This document shows, piece by piece, positions 8,790 to 19,772 of a DNA stretch of 64,000 nucleotides. The notes beneath the pieces are model-generated. The model saw only the letters and a program-made list of their open reading frames with translations. It searched no databases and was not told the DNA's origin. A program made the translations under genes and the position numbers. Each line of letters starts with the position of its first letter. Position 1 is the first letter of the stretch. The DNA comes from Rickettsia tillamookensis (GTDB lineage Bacteria; Pseudomonadota; Alphaproteobacteria; Rickettsiales; Rickettsiaceae): assembly GCF_016743795.2 (NCBI RefSeq), contig NZ_CP060138.2, forward strand, positions 248,001 through 312,000, given 5' to 3'.

Positions 8790-11574
8790 CCAATCCTATA
8801 GCTTCTTTTAGCAATCTTTCCTGCTGTTTATTATGTGCTTGCAGCGAACCTACTGCCGGAGAGGCTGATTCCTCTCTACCTACATATTTAAATTCGTTAT
8901 TAATTCCTGCTTCTTTTAAAGCATCGTTTAAGTGAGAAACTATATAACGCCAAGCTCCCATATTTTTCGGTTCTTCCTGACACCAAATAAATTCCTGCGT
9001 CCTATTATATTTTTTTAATAGTGATGCTACAAGTTTTTTTTCAAAAGGGTATAATTGCTCAAGCCTAATAATCACTATATTACTGTTATTGCCACGCATT
9101 TCAAATAGATCGTAATATACCTTACCGCTACATAAAATTACTTTAGTAATATTATTTGTGTCTAGTTTATTTACCTCATCTAAAACCGGTAGGAAAGTAG
9201 TATTTTCGCTTAGCTCATTAAGTTTAGATACGGCATATTTATGACGTAATAATGATTTCGGCGACATTACGATTAGCGGTTTGCGGGTATCATCAAGTAT
9301 TTGACGACGTAGCAGGTGGAAAATCGAGGCAGGAGTAGTTGGATATGTAACATACATATTATCCTCAGCCGCTAGCTGCAAGAACCTCTCAAGCCTTGCC
9401 GAGCTATGCTCCGGTCCTTGCCCTTCAAATGCGTGAGGTAACAAAACCACAAGTCCGCTCATACGAAGCCATTTTGTTTCGCTGCTTGAAATAAACTGGT
9501 CAAAAATTATCTGAGCACAATTCGCAAAATCACCGAATTGTGCTTCCCATAAAACTAAATTTTTTGGATTTGCAAGTGAATAACCATACTCAAAACCAAG
9601 TACTGCATATTCAGATAAATTACTATCGGCTACCTCGTATTTTGCTTGTTCTTTAGATAAATTATTTAGAGGTATATAGGTAGTATCGTCAATTTGATTG
9701 TGCAATACTGAATGACGATGCGAGAAAGTACCGCGTCCGCAGTCTTGTCCGGTTAGCCTTATATTTGTACCTGAAGCAAGTAAGCTTGCAAAAGCTAGCT
9801 GCTCAGCTGTTGCCCAATCAATAGGCTGATCAGCCGTTAGATTGGCTTTTCGAGCTTCAAATAGTTTTACAAGTTTTGGATTAACGGCAAAATCTTTCGG
9901 TATTTCGCATAGTTTAGTTCCTAAATCTTGTAATGTTTTTTTTCTGACGCCCGTTATTGCAGCTTGTGAGCGAGTACGAGAAATGCCTTGCCATAACCCA
10001 CCTAAGAAATGTGCTTCCGGCTTATAACTTTTTGCCTGCTCATATTCCTTATCTAGTCTTGCTTTAAATTCTTCTTTTAACTTAGCAAAATAATTATTAT
10101 CAATTATACCGCTTTTTACTAACTCATTTGCGTAAATATTACCGGGAGTCGGTTTGCTTTTAATAATATTATACATCTTACCTTGAGTATACATCGGCTC
10201 ATCGCCCTCATTATGCCCGTATTTGCGGTAACAAATAATTTCGACTACAACATCCTTACCGAATTTTTGCCTGTATTCTACCGCAATATTGGTGGCTTTT
10301 AACACTGCCTCTATATCATCACCGTTAACGTGTAAAATCGGAGCAGCGATGATTTTAGCAAACTCCGTAGAATATCTGCTAGCTCTAGTATCTGCAGCAT
10401 TAGCCGTAAAACCTAGCTGATTGTTAATGACGAAATGTAATATTCCGCCGATATCATAAGCAGTGAGCGGTGACATTGATAGGCTCTCTGCAACTACGCC
10501 TTGACCGCAAAAAGCAGCGTCACCATGCACTAAAATAGCCTTAACTTTACTGCGTTTAGTATCTACAAGAATATCCTGTTTTGCTCTTACTTTCCCTGCA
10601 ACTATAGGATTTACCGCTTCTAAATGTGAAGGATTATCAGCTAGTGATAAATGTATTTTCTTGTTATCTATAGTTCTATCGGACGAATAGCCTAAGTGAT
10701 ATTTCACATCACCTGAAACATTTAGCTCATTAGGAAATACGCTACCGCTTATGAAGCCCGCAATAACAGCTTTATATGGCTTACCTACTACTTTAGTCAG
10801 AGTATTTAATCTCCCTCGATGTGCCATACCGATAACGATTTCTTCAACGCCTTGATTCATGGATAAATCTATAGCTTTACTCATAGCAACTATAGAAGCA
10901 TCGCCGCCTTCAACGGAAAAACGCTTAGCTCCAGGAAATTTTGTATGTAAATACTGCTCAAACCCTTCTACTTCTACTAAATCATTTAAGATAGTTTTTT
11001 TGTCTTCAGGAGAAAATGTAACTTCGTTTTCTAGCTGACTATATAACCAGCTTTTTTCTTCTTCGCTTGTTAACTGTTCAAATTCAATACCGATAGAGCC
11101 TGCATAAGTTTTATCGAGCTTGGTAATTAATTCAGATAATTTACAGTTCCAATTACCAACAAATTCATCCGTAATATTGATATTTTCCTCTAGTTGACTG
11201 TTATCAAGCCCAAAGATTTCTATATTAAGTTTTAAATCGTTTTTTGTTTTACGTAGCTCAAGACCAAGCGGATCAAGATTTGCTAAATAGTGAGCATGCT
11301 TGCGATAGGCATTGATCATTTCTTTAGCTTTCAAACTATTTAAGCTTTCAGAAGATAGATTATTATTTAACGGTTCTTTTTTTGTCTCATCAGGGATAAT
11401 TACTTTAGCCGTGCTTTTATTGAGTAAAGTATTATTATCCTTAATTTCGGTAAAAAACTCTTGCCAAGTTTGGTCAACAGAATTTGGGTTCGCTAAATAT
11501 TGTCTATATAATTCTTCAACAAAAACAGCATTCCCACCAAATAAATAACCTGTTTTTTTTAAATATTCTTCCAT
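8773..11574 (-). CDS. sucA: 2-oxoglutarate dehydrogenase E1
   Basis: 933-aa thiamine-diphosphate enzyme that decarboxylates 2-oxoglutarate and succinylates the E2 lipoyl group. The N-terminus ([13 protein letters not shown]) carries the E2-interacting segment, and the ThDP/Mg region is visible as [15 protein letters not shown] with a later NNQLGFT. The C-terminal half has [16 protein letters not shown] and GFEYGYSL, as in E1o proteins. Length matches E. coli SucA (933). The terminal residues DVILA and the TAG stop are encoded by the edge of the palindromic element at 8669-8789, so the element has supplied the end of the gene. Confidence 0.96.
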   Translation of the reverse strand: MEEYLKKTGYLFGGNAVFVEELYRQYLANPNSVDQTWQEFFTEIKDNNTLLNKSTAKVIIPDETKKEPLNNNLSSESLNSLKAKEMINAYRKHAHYLANLDPLGLELRKTKNDLKLNIEIFGLDNSQLEENINITDEFVGNWNCKLSELITKLDKTYAGSIGIEFEQLTSEEEKSWLYSQLENEVTFSPEDKKTILNDLVEVEGFEQYLHTKFPGAKRFSVEGGDASIVAMSKAIDLSMNQGVEEIVIGMAHRGRLNTLTKVVGKPYKAVIAGFISGSVFPNELNVSGDVKYHLGYSSDRTIDNKKIHLSLADNPSHLEAVNPIVAGKVRAKQDILVDTKRSKVKAILVHGDAAFCGQGVVAESLSMSPLTAYDIGGILHFVINNQLGFTANAADTRASRYSTEFAKIIAAPILHVNGDDIEAVLKATNIAVEYRQKFGKDVVVEIICYRKYGHNEGDEPMYTQGKMYNIIKSKPTPGNIYANELVKSGIIDNNYFAKLKEEFKARLDKEYEQAKSYKPEAHFLGGLWQGISRTRSQAAITGVRKKTLQDLGTKLCEIPKDFAVNPKLVKLFEARKANLTADQPIDWATAEQLAFASLLASGTNIRLTGQDCGRGTFSHRHSVLHNQIDDTTYIPLNNLSKEQAKYEVADSNLSEYAVLGFEYGYSLANPKNLVLWEAQFGDFANCAQIIFDQFISSSETKWLRMSGLVVLLPHAFEGQGPEHSSARLERFLQLAAEDNMYVTYPTTPASIFHLLRRQILDDTRKPLIVMSPKSLLRHKYAVSKLNELSENTTFLPVLDEVNKLDTNNITKVILCSGKVYYDLFEMRGNNSNIVIIRLEQLYPFEKKLVASLLKKYNRTQEFIWCQEEPKNMGAWRYIVSHLNDALKEAGINNEFKYVGREESASPAVGSLQAHNKQQERLLKEAIGLDVILA

Positions 11575-11599
11575 ATTATTGTTTATATTGTTTGTTTAA

Positions 11600-11691
11600 T
11601 GTCATTGCGAGCGACTGTAAGGAGCGTGGCAATCTCAGGAATTTTCCCGAGATTGCTTCGTCAAAGCTTATAGCTTTTCCTCGCAATGACG
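11600..11691. repeat. Palindromic element, family C
   Basis: GTCATTGCGAGCGACTGTAA at the left and CCTCGCAATGAC at the right, with inner arms GGCAATCTC and GAGATTGC. It lies between the M32 peptidase stop and the sucA start. Confidence 0.85.
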
Positions 11692-11700
11692 GTTTTATTA

Positions 11701-13188
11701 CTATAAATACTTCCCCTCTAAATACCCTATATATACTTGCGGATTTATCTTGTCCTCACCGCTAGCACTTTTTAATAAATCGGCTGAATTTTTTAACGAA
11801 CCGAGATTTCTAAAATTCTTATTTAGATAATTATTGAGGTTATTAAAATCCCCATTTAATATATCATCTTTTATACTCGGGTACATCTCTTTTACTTTTT
11901 TCATCACCATTGATGCGATAATTGCACCGTTTGTATAGGCAGGAAAGTAACCGAAATTTCCGTGTGACCAGTGAATATCTTGAAGACAGCCATTACTAAA
12001 GCTTACCGGTTTAATGCCTAAATATTCCTGCATCTTACTATCCCAAAAGCTTGGTAACTCATCAAGATTCAAGTCACCATTGATAAGCATTTCCTCTATC
12101 TCAAAACGTAATATTACATGCATCGGGTAAGTTACTTCATCTGCATCTACTCTTATAAAATCAGGTTTAACTTTAGTAATCTTTTTATATAAATTTTCTG
12201 CTGAATATTCTTCACTTTTAAAAGCAAATTCGTCTCGAAGTAATTTAGCTAAAAATTCCGTAAATTCTCTTGATCTACCTACTTGCATCTCCATAAATAA
12301 AGACTGGCTTTCATGAAAAGCCATACCTTTAGGACGTCCTACCGGTTGTCCTTTATACATTTCCGGCAAATTCTGCTCATATAAAGCATGACCTGTTTCG
12401 TGAATAATTCCCATTAAACCGCTTATGAAATTGTCTTTATCATATCTAGTAGTTAAACGTATATCATTCGGCGTACCGCCGCAAAAAGGATGCGTTGATT
12501 CATCTAAGCGTCCTTTTGTTAGATCAAACTGCATAATTTCCATAATGCGTTTTCCGATACGCTTTTGCATCTCAGGAGCTAGCTCACTGCTTACTAATTC
12601 TTTCTCGCTTTTCTGTTTTTCTAAAACTTTATTTATGAGCAGCGGGAGTTCTTTTTTAAGTACTGAAAAAACTTGTTTGATTTCGCTACTTTTTCTGCTT
12701 GGATCAAACATATCTATTAATGAGTCGTATAATCCGCAATTAAAAGCATTTGCTCGTACTTTAGCAACTTCTTTAGTATAATCTAAAACTTTTTGTAAGT
12801 GCGGTTTAAATAAATTATAGTCGTTATTTTTTCTTGCTTCTCTCCAAACAAGTTCAGCTTTAGTAGTCGCTGCTACCAATTTCTTTTGTAGCTGTTCATC
12901 AATACAATTCGCATCTATTATTTGCCTCTCAATCTCTCTAATATTAGCATTTTGCCAATCGTCAAGACTCTTTGATTCTTCTTTTGCCTTGCTAACTAAC
13001 TCTTTTAGCATAGGAGATTTGAGCAGCGAGTGAACTAGCGACGTTAAAGTTACTATTTCGTTTGTCCTACTCTCATCTGAACCCATAGGCATATTTACGG
13101 CAATATCCCAGTATAATATGCTCAAAATATTATTAAAATGCGAGACGGTAGAAAACTCGTTTTCTAATTTTGTGTAGTTGTTGTTCAT
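11701..13188 (-). CDS. M32 family metallocarboxypeptidase (Taq type)
   Basis: About 495-aa zinc carboxypeptidase. The zinc motif HETGH lies in GIIHETGHALYEQNLP, and FHESQSLFME about 30 residues later supplies the third ligand glutamate typical of M32. Other family blocks are HPFCGGTPNDIRLTTRY and VTYPMHVILRFEIE. There is no signal peptide, so it probably trims peptides in the cytoplasm to recycle amino acids. The frame is open from an ATG at 13209 that lies in a stub of a family C repeat; the ATG at 13188 gives the usual start and is preferred. Confidence 0.93.
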   Translation of the reverse strand: MNNNYTKLENEFSTVSHFNNILSILYWDIAVNMPMGSDESRTNEIVTLTSLVHSLLKSPMLKELVSKAKEESKSLDDWQNANIREIERQIIDANCIDEQLQKKLVAATTKAELVWREARKNNDYNLFKPHLQKVLDYTKEVAKVRANAFNCGLYDSLIDMFDPSRKSSEIKQVFSVLKKELPLLINKVLEKQKSEKELVSSELAPEMQKRIGKRIMEIMQFDLTKGRLDESTHPFCGGTPNDIRLTTRYDKDNFISGLMGIIHETGHALYEQNLPEMYKGQPVGRPKGMAFHESQSLFMEMQVGRSREFTEFLAKLLRDEFAFKSEEYSAENLYKKITKVKPDFIRVDADEVTYPMHVILRFEIEEMLINGDLNLDELPSFWDSKMQEYLGIKPVSFSNGCLQDIHWSHGNFGYFPAYTNGAIIASMVMKKVKEMYPSIKDDILNGDFNNLNNYLNKNFRNLGSLKNSADLLKSASGEDKINPQVYIGYLEGKYL

Positions 13189-13243
13189 ATATTTCTTGTT
13201 TTTTGTCATTGCGAGGAGGCATTGCTTGCGTAGGTACCTAAAT

Positions 13244-13339
13244 CGTCATTGCGAGGAAATTACGAAGTAATGGACGAAGCAATCTCAGGAGTATTATTTC
13301 ATGAGATTGCCACGCAGTCTACGACTGCTCGCAATGACG
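13244..13339. repeat. Palindromic element, family C, plus a stub at 13205-13235
   Basis: CGTCATTGCGAGGAAATTAC at the left and CTCGCAATGACG at the right, inner arms GCAATCTC and GAGATTGCC. A partial copy of the left end (GTCATTGCGAGGAGGC) lies just before it at 13205 and reaches into the start of the M32 gene. Confidence 0.85.
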
Positions 13340-13343
13340 TTCA

Positions 13344-14984
13344 TTACAAATGCAACAACTCCTTTGCTGCTTTTAAACTTGCCTCGGTGATTGTTTTGCC
13401 TGAAATCATGCGGGCGAGTTCTTCCTGTCTTTCAGTTAAATTTAAAGCTTTTACCGTTACTTTTGTTTCTTTTTCTAGCTGCGTTTTCTCGATTTTTATA
13501 TGCAAATCTGCTTTACCTGCTACTTGCGGCTGGTGCGTAATAACTATTACTTGAGTAACGCTACTAAGTTTTTTTAATCGCTCACCTACTTTATCTGCGA
13601 CCTCTCCGCCAATCCCAACATCTATTTCATCAAATATAATAGACGATTTTACCATTTTATCAAACAAAGAAGTTTTTAAAGCAAGCATAAATCTTGATAA
13701 CTCGCCGCCGGAAGCAATTTTATTGATTGCTTCTGCTGCCGTTCCAGGGTTAGTAGAAGCCTTAAACACAATATCATCATTACCGCCGCCACTCGGTTCT
13801 TTTCTAGCTTCTATCTCAATCTCAAAAATTGCTTTCGCCATTTTAAGCTGTTTTAACTCCTGATGCAACGATTCTTCTAGGCGTTTTGCAGCGATAAGAC
13901 GCTTTGCAGACAAATCACTAGCTAGCTTATAATATTTTTCCTGTAATATTACTTCTTGAGCTTTTAACTCATTACTATTTGCTATTTTGTTTTTTAATAT
14001 ACCGAGTTGCTCTAAGGATTTATCTAAAAATACACCTAGTTCATCAGCAGGAACATTATATTTACGGCTAATAGCTTTTATTAAAAATAATCTTTCTTCT
14101 GTTTCTTCGAGATTATATTCTTCATGATTAAAACTATCTAACAGCTTTGATAATTCTTGACGTGCTTCTTCTAGATTATTATAGGCTTCCTCTAAACTTG
14201 TAGCAATAGTTTCAAAACGCTCATGGTTGCTGTGTCTTGCTAATAATTTCTCTGCTCTATTAATTGAGGTATTTATTTCGGGATTATTAATCTGTTCTAG
14301 AATATCTTTTATTAGCTGTAAATCCTTATCTTTATTTTGCAAATCTTTTCTGATATTTGCTAATTTTTCTTCTTCACCTATTTGAATATTCAGCTTAGTT
14401 AATTCTTCCGTTGCAAAGCTCAAATAATCAATTTCCTGCTCTATAGAATTTTGTTTAAGCGTTATTTCGGTAATTTCTTTCCGAGCATTTTGCCAAATCT
14501 GATAACATTTGGAAAGCTCGGCTCGAAAGTCCAAAAGATTTCCATAGCTGTCTAAAATATCACGCTGAGTATTTGCTTCTAGAAGAGAAATATTATTATT
14601 TTGTCCATGAAGCTCAAATAAATAAGTAGCTAATTGCTGCATGATAGCTTTATTAACTACTTGATTGTTAATGAAAAAATTTTTTCGTCCTTCGGCTTTT
14701 TGCAAGCATTTTACAAGCAATAATTCTTCAGGCTCAATAAAATTTTGGATCAGAAAATTTTTTATCTCTTTATTTAAAGAGAATATTATATTAACAACAG
14801 CGTAATCTTTTCCACGCTTTATTATATTATTTGAAGTTTTATAACCTAGGCAAAATAAAATAGCGTCAAGTAAAATAGATTTACCGGCTCCCGTTTCACC
14901 GGTAATAACACATAAACCTTTATTAAACTCAATTTCCAGCTCGTCTATCAGAATGAAGTTTTTGACTGAGAGACTGCAGAACAT
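13344..14984 (-). CDS. recN: DNA repair protein RecN
   Basis: 546-aa SMC-like ATPase for double-strand-break repair. The N-terminus has Walker A GETGAGKS (about residues 31-38) after LCVITGETG. A long coiled-coil middle section follows, and the C-terminal lobe has IASGGELSRFMLALK (ABC-type signature) and SSIIFDEIDVGIGG (Walker B). Length is normal for the family. Its start is 7 bp after the bamD stop, so the two are co-transcribed in the order bamD-recN. Confidence 0.95.
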   Translation of the reverse strand: MFCSLSVKNFILIDELEIEFNKGLCVITGETGAGKSILLDAILFCLGYKTSNNIIKRGKDYAVVNIIFSLNKEIKNFLIQNFIEPEELLLVKCLQKAEGRKNFFINNQVVNKAIMQQLATYLFELHGQNNNISLLEANTQRDILDSYGNLLDFRAELSKCYQIWQNARKEITEITLKQNSIEQEIDYLSFATEELTKLNIQIGEEEKLANIRKDLQNKDKDLQLIKDILEQINNPEINTSINRAEKLLARHSNHERFETIATSLEEAYNNLEEARQELSKLLDSFNHEEYNLEETEERLFLIKAISRKYNVPADELGVFLDKSLEQLGILKNKIANSNELKAQEVILQEKYYKLASDLSAKRLIAAKRLEESLHQELKQLKMAKAIFEIEIEARKEPSGGGNDDIVFKASTNPGTAAEAINKIASGGELSRFMLALKTSLFDKMVKSSIIFDEIDVGIGGEVADKVGERLKKLSSVTQVIVITHQPQVAGKADLHIKIEKTQLEKETKVTVKALNLTERQEELARMISGKTITEASLKAAKELLHL

Positions 14985-14991
14985 ATACTGC

Positions 14992-15747
14992 TTAATTTTG
15001 ATGATTTTTAACTAGCCTGTACGCATAACTATACCATTGACTATCAGGATAGTTGTAACCTAGTACCGAGGCATATTTTTTTGCTTCATCAGGTAACCCA
15101 AGCATCATATAGCTTTCGACTAAACGGTAAAGAGCTTCTATCGAGTGAGAAGTAGTTTGATAATTATCAATTACCTCTTCAAATCTGTTAATTGCTGCCA
15201 TTGGGTTCTTTTTCTTTAAGTAAAATCGACCTACCATCATCTCTTTACCTGCTAAATGATCATTTACTAGGTCAATTTTTAAAGACGAATCAATAGCATA
15301 TTTAGTATTTGGGAATTTTGCTATTACGTCTTCAAAACTATCTTTAGCTAAGAAAGTTCTAGATTGATCATGATTTACGTCTGAAATTAACATATAATAT
15401 GATAATGCTTTAAGGTAATATGCGTAAGCAATATCGACATTTGCAGGGTGCAAATTAATGAACATATCAAGCACATCAACCGCTTCTTCATATTGAGCAG
15501 CGAGGAATAAAGAATAAGCCTGCATTAATTCGGCTTGTGGGGTCATCTCATTACCCGGATGTTGGTAAAATACTCTTCCGAATTCTTCCGCAGCTTTCTT
15601 ATATTTTTTCTTTTCTAATAAGGTAACGCCTTCGTTATAAAGGGTAGGGATAGGAACTACTATGTCATCACTGGTTTTTTTACTTTTACAGCCGCTTAAA
15701 GATAGACCTATAATGAAAAGGACGCTTAATAATTTTGCTAATTTCAT
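14992..15747 (-). CDS. bamD: Outer-membrane assembly lipoprotein BamD (ComL)
   Basis: 251-aa lipoprotein of the BAM complex that inserts beta-barrel proteins in the outer membrane. The signal peptide ends with lipobox LSGC, so the cysteine at about residue 19 is lipidated. The mature chain is a series of TPR-like helix pairs (YNEGVTLLEKKKYKKAAEEF, LMQAYSLFLAAQYEEAVDVL, YYLKALSYYMLI, RFYLKKKNPMAAINRFEEVI, LYRLVESYMMLGLPDEAKKY). It is first in a unit with recN, a common alphaproteobacterial pairing. The autotransporter encoded at 34647 would be one of its clients. Confidence 0.94.
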   Translation of the reverse strand: MKLAKLLSVLFIIGLSLSGCKSKKTSDDIVVPIPTLYNEGVTLLEKKKYKKAAEEFGRVFYQHPGNEMTPQAELMQAYSLFLAAQYEEAVDVLDMFINLHPANVDIAYAYYLKALSYYMLISDVNHDQSRTFLAKDSFEDVIAKFPNTKYAIDSSLKIDLVNDHLAGKEMMVGRFYLKKKNPMAAINRFEEVIDNYQTTSHSIEALYRLVESYMMLGLPDEAKKYASVLGYNYPDSQWYSYAYRLVKNHQN

Positions 15748-15818
15748 AAGAACTTAAATTCAGTTAATAACTAAATATACATATAGGCTTATAGAATTTC
15801 AAGGATTCAATTTAAAAA

Positions 15819-15945
15819 TATACTCTGCTGATTTCAAGAATTGCTCTTTATTATCTTCATGGATTCACGTACTCACTTATTAAGTATAAGCTGCGTGCGT
15901 TCACCATTCGATAACAAATTCAATTCTTGAAATCATTTGAGTATA
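15819..15945. repeat. Palindromic element, family F
   Basis: Arms TATACTCTGCTGATTTCAAG (from 15819) and TTGAAATCATTTGAGTATA (to 15945) pair over about 25 bases with a two-base bulge. I see no second copy in the window. The 500-bp gap between bamD and chaB holds this element and the family A copy at 15990 and no gene. Confidence 0.7.
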
Positions 15946-15989
15946 CTTGGTGAATTTCAAAAATTGGCAGCGTCGTCTAGCAAGTGGCT

Positions 15990-16143
15990 TTGTTGCATGG
16001 CTCAAAAAACTCGCTCGGTGTCATACTGTGGCTTGTCCACGGTATCCAGTAAAATAACTAAAAATACTAATAATATTAGTATTTTTAACTGGATCCCGTG
16101 AATAAATCACGGGATGACAAAGGTGAGACTGAGCCATGCAACA
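15990..16143. repeat. Palindromic element, family A, full-length nested form
   Basis: Outer arms TTGTTGCATGGCTC and GAGCCATGCAACA, with the same inner hairpins and central AATACTAATAATATTAGTATT loop as the copy at 2959-3112 and in the same orientation. The two copies differ at only a few positions. Confidence 0.87.
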
Positions 16144-16255
16144 CCGCTCTAGCAAGTTCTGCGGTACTGAACGTTTAAGTAACGGATTCCGCTCCTCATT
16201 TTACAGACCGATTACTCTTTTTGAAATTGACTTTCGTGTATCAATTCTTCATTTA

Positions 16256-16483
16256 TTAGGAGTGTACCCAGTGCCCTTTATCATTTTTATGATATTTTTT
16301 TTCTACGGCCGACCATGCTACTTTATGTGCAACTGTCTCTCTAGAGTCATTTCCGCGTCTTTTATCGGCATCCTTATATTGTTCAAATGCGTGATTAAAA
16401 GCTTCGCGATAAATATCCTTAGCATGGCTTGGAAGATGATTTTTAACTGAATCGGGTAAATCGTTATTATTTTTATAAGGCAT
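16256..16483 (-). CDS. chaB: ChaB family protein
   Basis: 75-aa protein matching the ChaB family: PYKNNNDLPDSVKNHLP, HAKDIYREAFNHAFEQYKD, RETVAHKVAWSAVEKKYHK and a closing tryptophan. Length equals E. coli ChaB (76 aa). ChaB was named as a regulator of the ChaA cation antiporter, but its role is not firmly known, and no ChaA is visible here. A GGAGG ribosome site lies just upstream of the ATG. It sits 78 bp downstream of dnaJ on the same strand, so it may be transcribed with the chaperone genes. Confidence 0.9.
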   Translation of the reverse strand: MPYKNNNDLPDSVKNHLPSHAKDIYREAFNHAFEQYKDADKRRGNDSRETVAHKVAWSAVEKKYHKNDKGHWVHS

Positions 16484-16561
16484 AAAAACCTCCGGTAATA
16501 TTATGCAAGTAATATTTTATAACATCGGAGGTTTCATTTCTATAGGAAAGTTAAATAAAAT

Positions 16562-17677
16562 TCACGACCATAGACTTTTCATTTTATTAAAAAAGCTACC
16601 GTCATTTTCTTTTTCATTTATTGATTCTTTTTTGAATTCTTCTAGTAGTTCACGTTGTCTTTTGGATAAATTTTTAGGTACCTCGACATGAATATGTGTA
16701 AGCATATCACCTCTAATAGTAGATCTTATTTTAGACATACCTTTACTGCGGAGTCTTAACTGATCACCGTTTTGCGTACCTGCTGGAATTGTTAAGTTTA
16801 CTTTTCCGCCTTCAATTACCGGTACTTCTATCTCTCCTCCAAGAGCGGCATTTACAAAACTAATAGGTAGTTTACAATGTAGATTTGCTCTGTCTACTTT
16901 ATAAATATCATGTGGTTTTATTGCTATATCAACGTATAAATCACCACTATTTCCGCCTCTAACACCTGCATTACCTTCGCCTGGATGTCTTATTCTAGTA
17001 CCGTTTTCAACACCTGCAGGAATATTTACCGATAAATTTCGCTGCTTATGGTAACGCCCCATACCATGACATTTCTTACAAGGATTTTTGATAATTTGAC
17101 CGTTACCTTGGCATTTATGACAAGTTTGTTCGATAGTAAAAAATCCTTGCTGAATTCTAGTCGCTCCAACACCACCGCAAGCGTCGCAAGTAGTTACGGT
17201 TTTACCTTTTTCAGAACCGCTACCATGGCAAGTATCGCATTTTACTTCGCTAGAAAAACTAATATTTTTTTCTATACCGTGAAATGCTTCCTCTAGGTTA
17301 ATTGTCAGATCATATTTTAAATCCGAACCTCTAGCCTTACTTGATGTAGGCTTTCTTCTATTACCTCCCATAAAGTCGCTAAAGAAGTCACCGAAAATAT
17401 CGTTAATATCGGGATGAAAACCACCGTGATTTCCTCCTCCGTCTCGTGACTGTTGATTTTGAAAAGTATCATGCCCGAAACGATCATAAGCGGCTCTCTT
17501 TTGCTCGTCTTTTAGAACATCATAAGCACTATTTATTTCTTTAAATTTCTTTTCAGCATCTTTAGCATCAGTAGTATCAGGGTGATATTGCTTGGCTAAT
17601 TTGAGGTAGGCTTTTTTAAGGTCAGCTTGGCTAGCTGTTTTACTAACGCCTAATATTTGATAATAATCTTGTGACAT
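16562..17677 (-). CDS. dnaJ: Chaperone DnaJ
   Basis: 371-aa Hsp40 co-chaperone that delivers unfolded clients to DnaK and stimulates its ATPase. The J domain has the HPD triad at residues 32-34. A Gly/Phe-rich segment (about 70-105) follows, then the zinc domain with four CxxCxGxG units ([32 protein letters not shown]), then the C-terminal client-binding domains. Length is standard. dnaK lies upstream on the same strand with a family C palindrome in the 127-bp gap. Confidence 0.97.
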   Translation of the reverse strand: MSQDYYQILGVSKTASQADLKKAYLKLAKQYHPDTTDAKDAEKKFKEINSAYDVLKDEQKRAAYDRFGHDTFQNQQSRDGGGNHGGFHPDINDIFGDFFSDFMGGNRRKPTSSKARGSDLKYDLTINLEEAFHGIEKNISFSSEVKCDTCHGSGSEKGKTVTTCDACGGVGATRIQQGFFTIEQTCHKCQGNGQIIKNPCKKCHGMGRYHKQRNLSVNIPAGVENGTRIRHPGEGNAGVRGGNSGDLYVDIAIKPHDIYKVDRANLHCKLPISFVNAALGGEIEVPVIEGGKVNLTIPAGTQNGDQLRLRSKGMSKIRSTIRGDMLTHIHVEVPKNLSKRQRELLEEFKKESINEKENDGSFFNKMKSLWS

Positions 17678-17703
17678 AATTTAATTTATAAACATGGTTG
17701 TAG

Positions 17704-17795
17704 CGTCATTGCGAGCAGCCATAGGCTGCGTGGCAATCTCGTCAAATATCCTGAGATTGCTTCGTCAAAACTTACAGTTTTTCCTCGCAATGACG
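17704..17795. repeat. Palindromic element, family C, between dnaK and dnaJ
   Basis: CGTCATTGCGAGCAGCC at the left and TTCCTCGCAATGACG at the right, inner arms GGCAATCTC and GAGATTGC. It would form a stem-loop in a dnaKJ transcript. Confidence 0.85.
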
Positions 17796-17804
17796 AAATT
17801 ATTT

Positions 17805-19688
17805 CTACTTCTTCTCTACATCCTGAAAATCGGCATCTACTACTTTTTCATCGTTAGCAGTATTTTCTTCAGCAGGCTGGCTTTCGCTTTGTGCTTTATA
17901 CATTGCTTCACCGATTTTCATACTAGCTGCAGTTAAGCTCTCTGTCTTTTCTTTAATTAAAGCGGCATCTTCCGACTCAAGAACAGCTTTTAAAGCAGAT
18001 AGTGCTTCTTCAGCAGCTCCTTTATCTTCTGATGATAATTTATCGCCATACTCCGTAAGACTCTTTTCAGTAGAATAAACTAAACTATCGGCAGCATTTT
18101 TTGCTTCAATAAGTTCCTTACGCTTTTTATCTTCATCGGCATTCTGCTCAGCGTCTTTAACCATTTGTTCGATTTCGGCATCGCTAAGACCGCCGGAAGC
18201 CTGAATAGTTACTTTCTGTTCCTTACCGCTTGCTTTATCTTTAGCCGAAACATGCACTATTCCATTAACGTCAATATCAAATGTTACTTCTATTTGTGGA
18301 ACGCCTCTTGGTGCGGGAGGTATGCCTTCAAGGTTAAACTGACCGAGTAATTTATTACTAGCCGCCATTTCACGTTCACCTTGGAACACTCTAATAGTTA
18401 CGGCGTGCTGATTATCGTCGGCAGTTGAGAATACCTGACTTTTTTTAGTAGGTATAGTAGTATTACGATCGATTAACCTTGTAAATACGCCGCCGAGAGT
18501 TTCAATACCAAGAGATAGAGGCGTAACGTCTAATAATAATATATCCGTTACTTCTTTATTAAGTACTCCCCCTTGAATAGCAGCACCAAGAGCTACCACC
18601 TCATCAGGATTTACGCCTTTATGCGGTTCACGCCCAAAGAATTTCTTTACGGCTTCTTGTACTTTCGGCATTCTGGTCATACCGCCGACAAGTACTACTT
18701 CCTGAATATCAGAAGCTTTTAAACCTGCATCCTTTAATGCTTTACGGCAAGGTTCAATAGTTTTCTCAATTAAATCATCTACTAACTTTTCAAGGTCTGC
18801 TCTAGTAAATTTAAGATTTAAATGTTTTGGACCGCTGCTATCAGCCGTAATATAAGGCAAATTAATATCGGTAGTTACTGCAGAAGATAGTTCTTTCTTA
18901 GCTTTTTCCGCTGCTTCTTTTAAACGCTGAAGTGCTAAAGGATCGTTACGTAAATCTATACCGCTTTCTTTTTTGAATACATCTATTAAATGGTTTAATA
19001 TTCTTGTATCGAAATCTTCACCGCCAAGGAATGTATCGCCGTTTGTTGATTTTACTTCAAAAACACCGTCACCGATTTCAAGAATTGAAATATCGAACGT
19101 TCCGCCGCCAAGATCGTATACTGCAATAGTTTTACTTGCCGATTTATCAAAACCGTAAGCAAGAGCTGCAGCAGTCGGCTCGTTAATTATTCTAAGGACC
19201 TCAAGACCTGCTATTTTACCGGCATCTTTTGTTGCTTGACGTTGTGCATCATTGAAATAAGCAGGCACGGTTATTACTGCTTGTGTTACTTTTTCGCCTA
19301 AATAATTCTCTGCGGTTTCTTTCATTTTTTGTAAAATAAAAGCACTAATTTGGCTTGGTGAATATTTATTGTTATCAGCTTCGACCCATGCGTCACCGTT
19401 ATCGGCTTTAATTATATTATACGGTACGATATCTTGGTCTTTCTTAACCATAGGATCGGTGAAATTTCTACCGATTAATCGCTTTACCGCATATATAGTG
19501 TTGCGAGGGTTAGTTACTGCTTGTCTTTTAGCAGACTGCCCGACTAATTTTTCGCCGTTTGCAAAAGCTATTATTGACGGCGTAGTTCTCTCGCCTTCTG
19601 AATTTTCTATTACTTTTTGCTCTTTACCTTCCATGACCGCGACACAAGAGTTAGTAGTCCCAAGGTCGATACCTATTACTTTTCCCAT
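17805..19688 (-). CDS. dnaK: Chaperone DnaK (Hsp70)
   Basis: 627-aa Hsp70. The nucleotide-binding domain has [16 protein letters not shown] near the start, [18 protein letters not shown] and [15 protein letters not shown]. The linker [16 protein letters not shown] leads to the substrate-binding domain and lid, and the tail is acidic and ends [12 protein letters not shown]. There are no gaps relative to the family. It is transcribed before dnaJ. The 84-bp space upstream to the divergent protease gene carries a possible heat-shock promoter. Confidence 0.98.
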   Translation of the reverse strand: MGKVIGIDLGTTNSCVAVMEGKEQKVIENSEGERTTPSIIAFANGEKLVGQSAKRQAVTNPRNTIYAVKRLIGRNFTDPMVKKDQDIVPYNIIKADNGDAWVEADNNKYSPSQISAFILQKMKETAENYLGEKVTQAVITVPAYFNDAQRQATKDAGKIAGLEVLRIINEPTAAALAYGFDKSASKTIAVYDLGGGTFDISILEIGDGVFEVKSTNGDTFLGGEDFDTRILNHLIDVFKKESGIDLRNDPLALQRLKEAAEKAKKELSSAVTTDINLPYITADSSGPKHLNLKFTRADLEKLVDDLIEKTIEPCRKALKDAGLKASDIQEVVLVGGMTRMPKVQEAVKKFFGREPHKGVNPDEVVALGAAIQGGVLNKEVTDILLLDVTPLSLGIETLGGVFTRLIDRNTTIPTKKSQVFSTADDNQHAVTIRVFQGEREMAASNKLLGQFNLEGIPPAPRGVPQIEVTFDIDVNGIVHVSAKDKASGKEQKVTIQASGGLSDAEIEQMVKDAEQNADEDKKRKELIEAKNAADSLVYSTEKSLTEYGDKLSSEDKGAAEEALSALKAVLESEDAALIKEKTESLTAASMKIGEAMYKAQSESQPAEENTANDEKVVDADFQDVEKK

Positions 19689-19735
19689 AAGATTCCTCGT
19701 TTTCTTTTTTTTATTTTATTATGACTTTTTATTTG

Positions 19736-19764
19736 ATATAGTGCGGCTTAAATGATTTTACAAG
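19736..19764 (-). promoter_or_regulatory. Possible RpoH-type promoter for dnaK
   Basis: On the minus strand CTTG (plus 19761-19764) and CTATAT (plus 19736-19741) lie 19 bases apart, a loose match to alphaproteobacterial heat-shock promoters (CTTG, 17-18, CYTATVT). The -35 part overlaps the ribosome site of the divergent protease gene. This is inference from spacing and gene identity. Confidence 0.35.
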
Positions 19765-19772
19765 AGGTGAAA

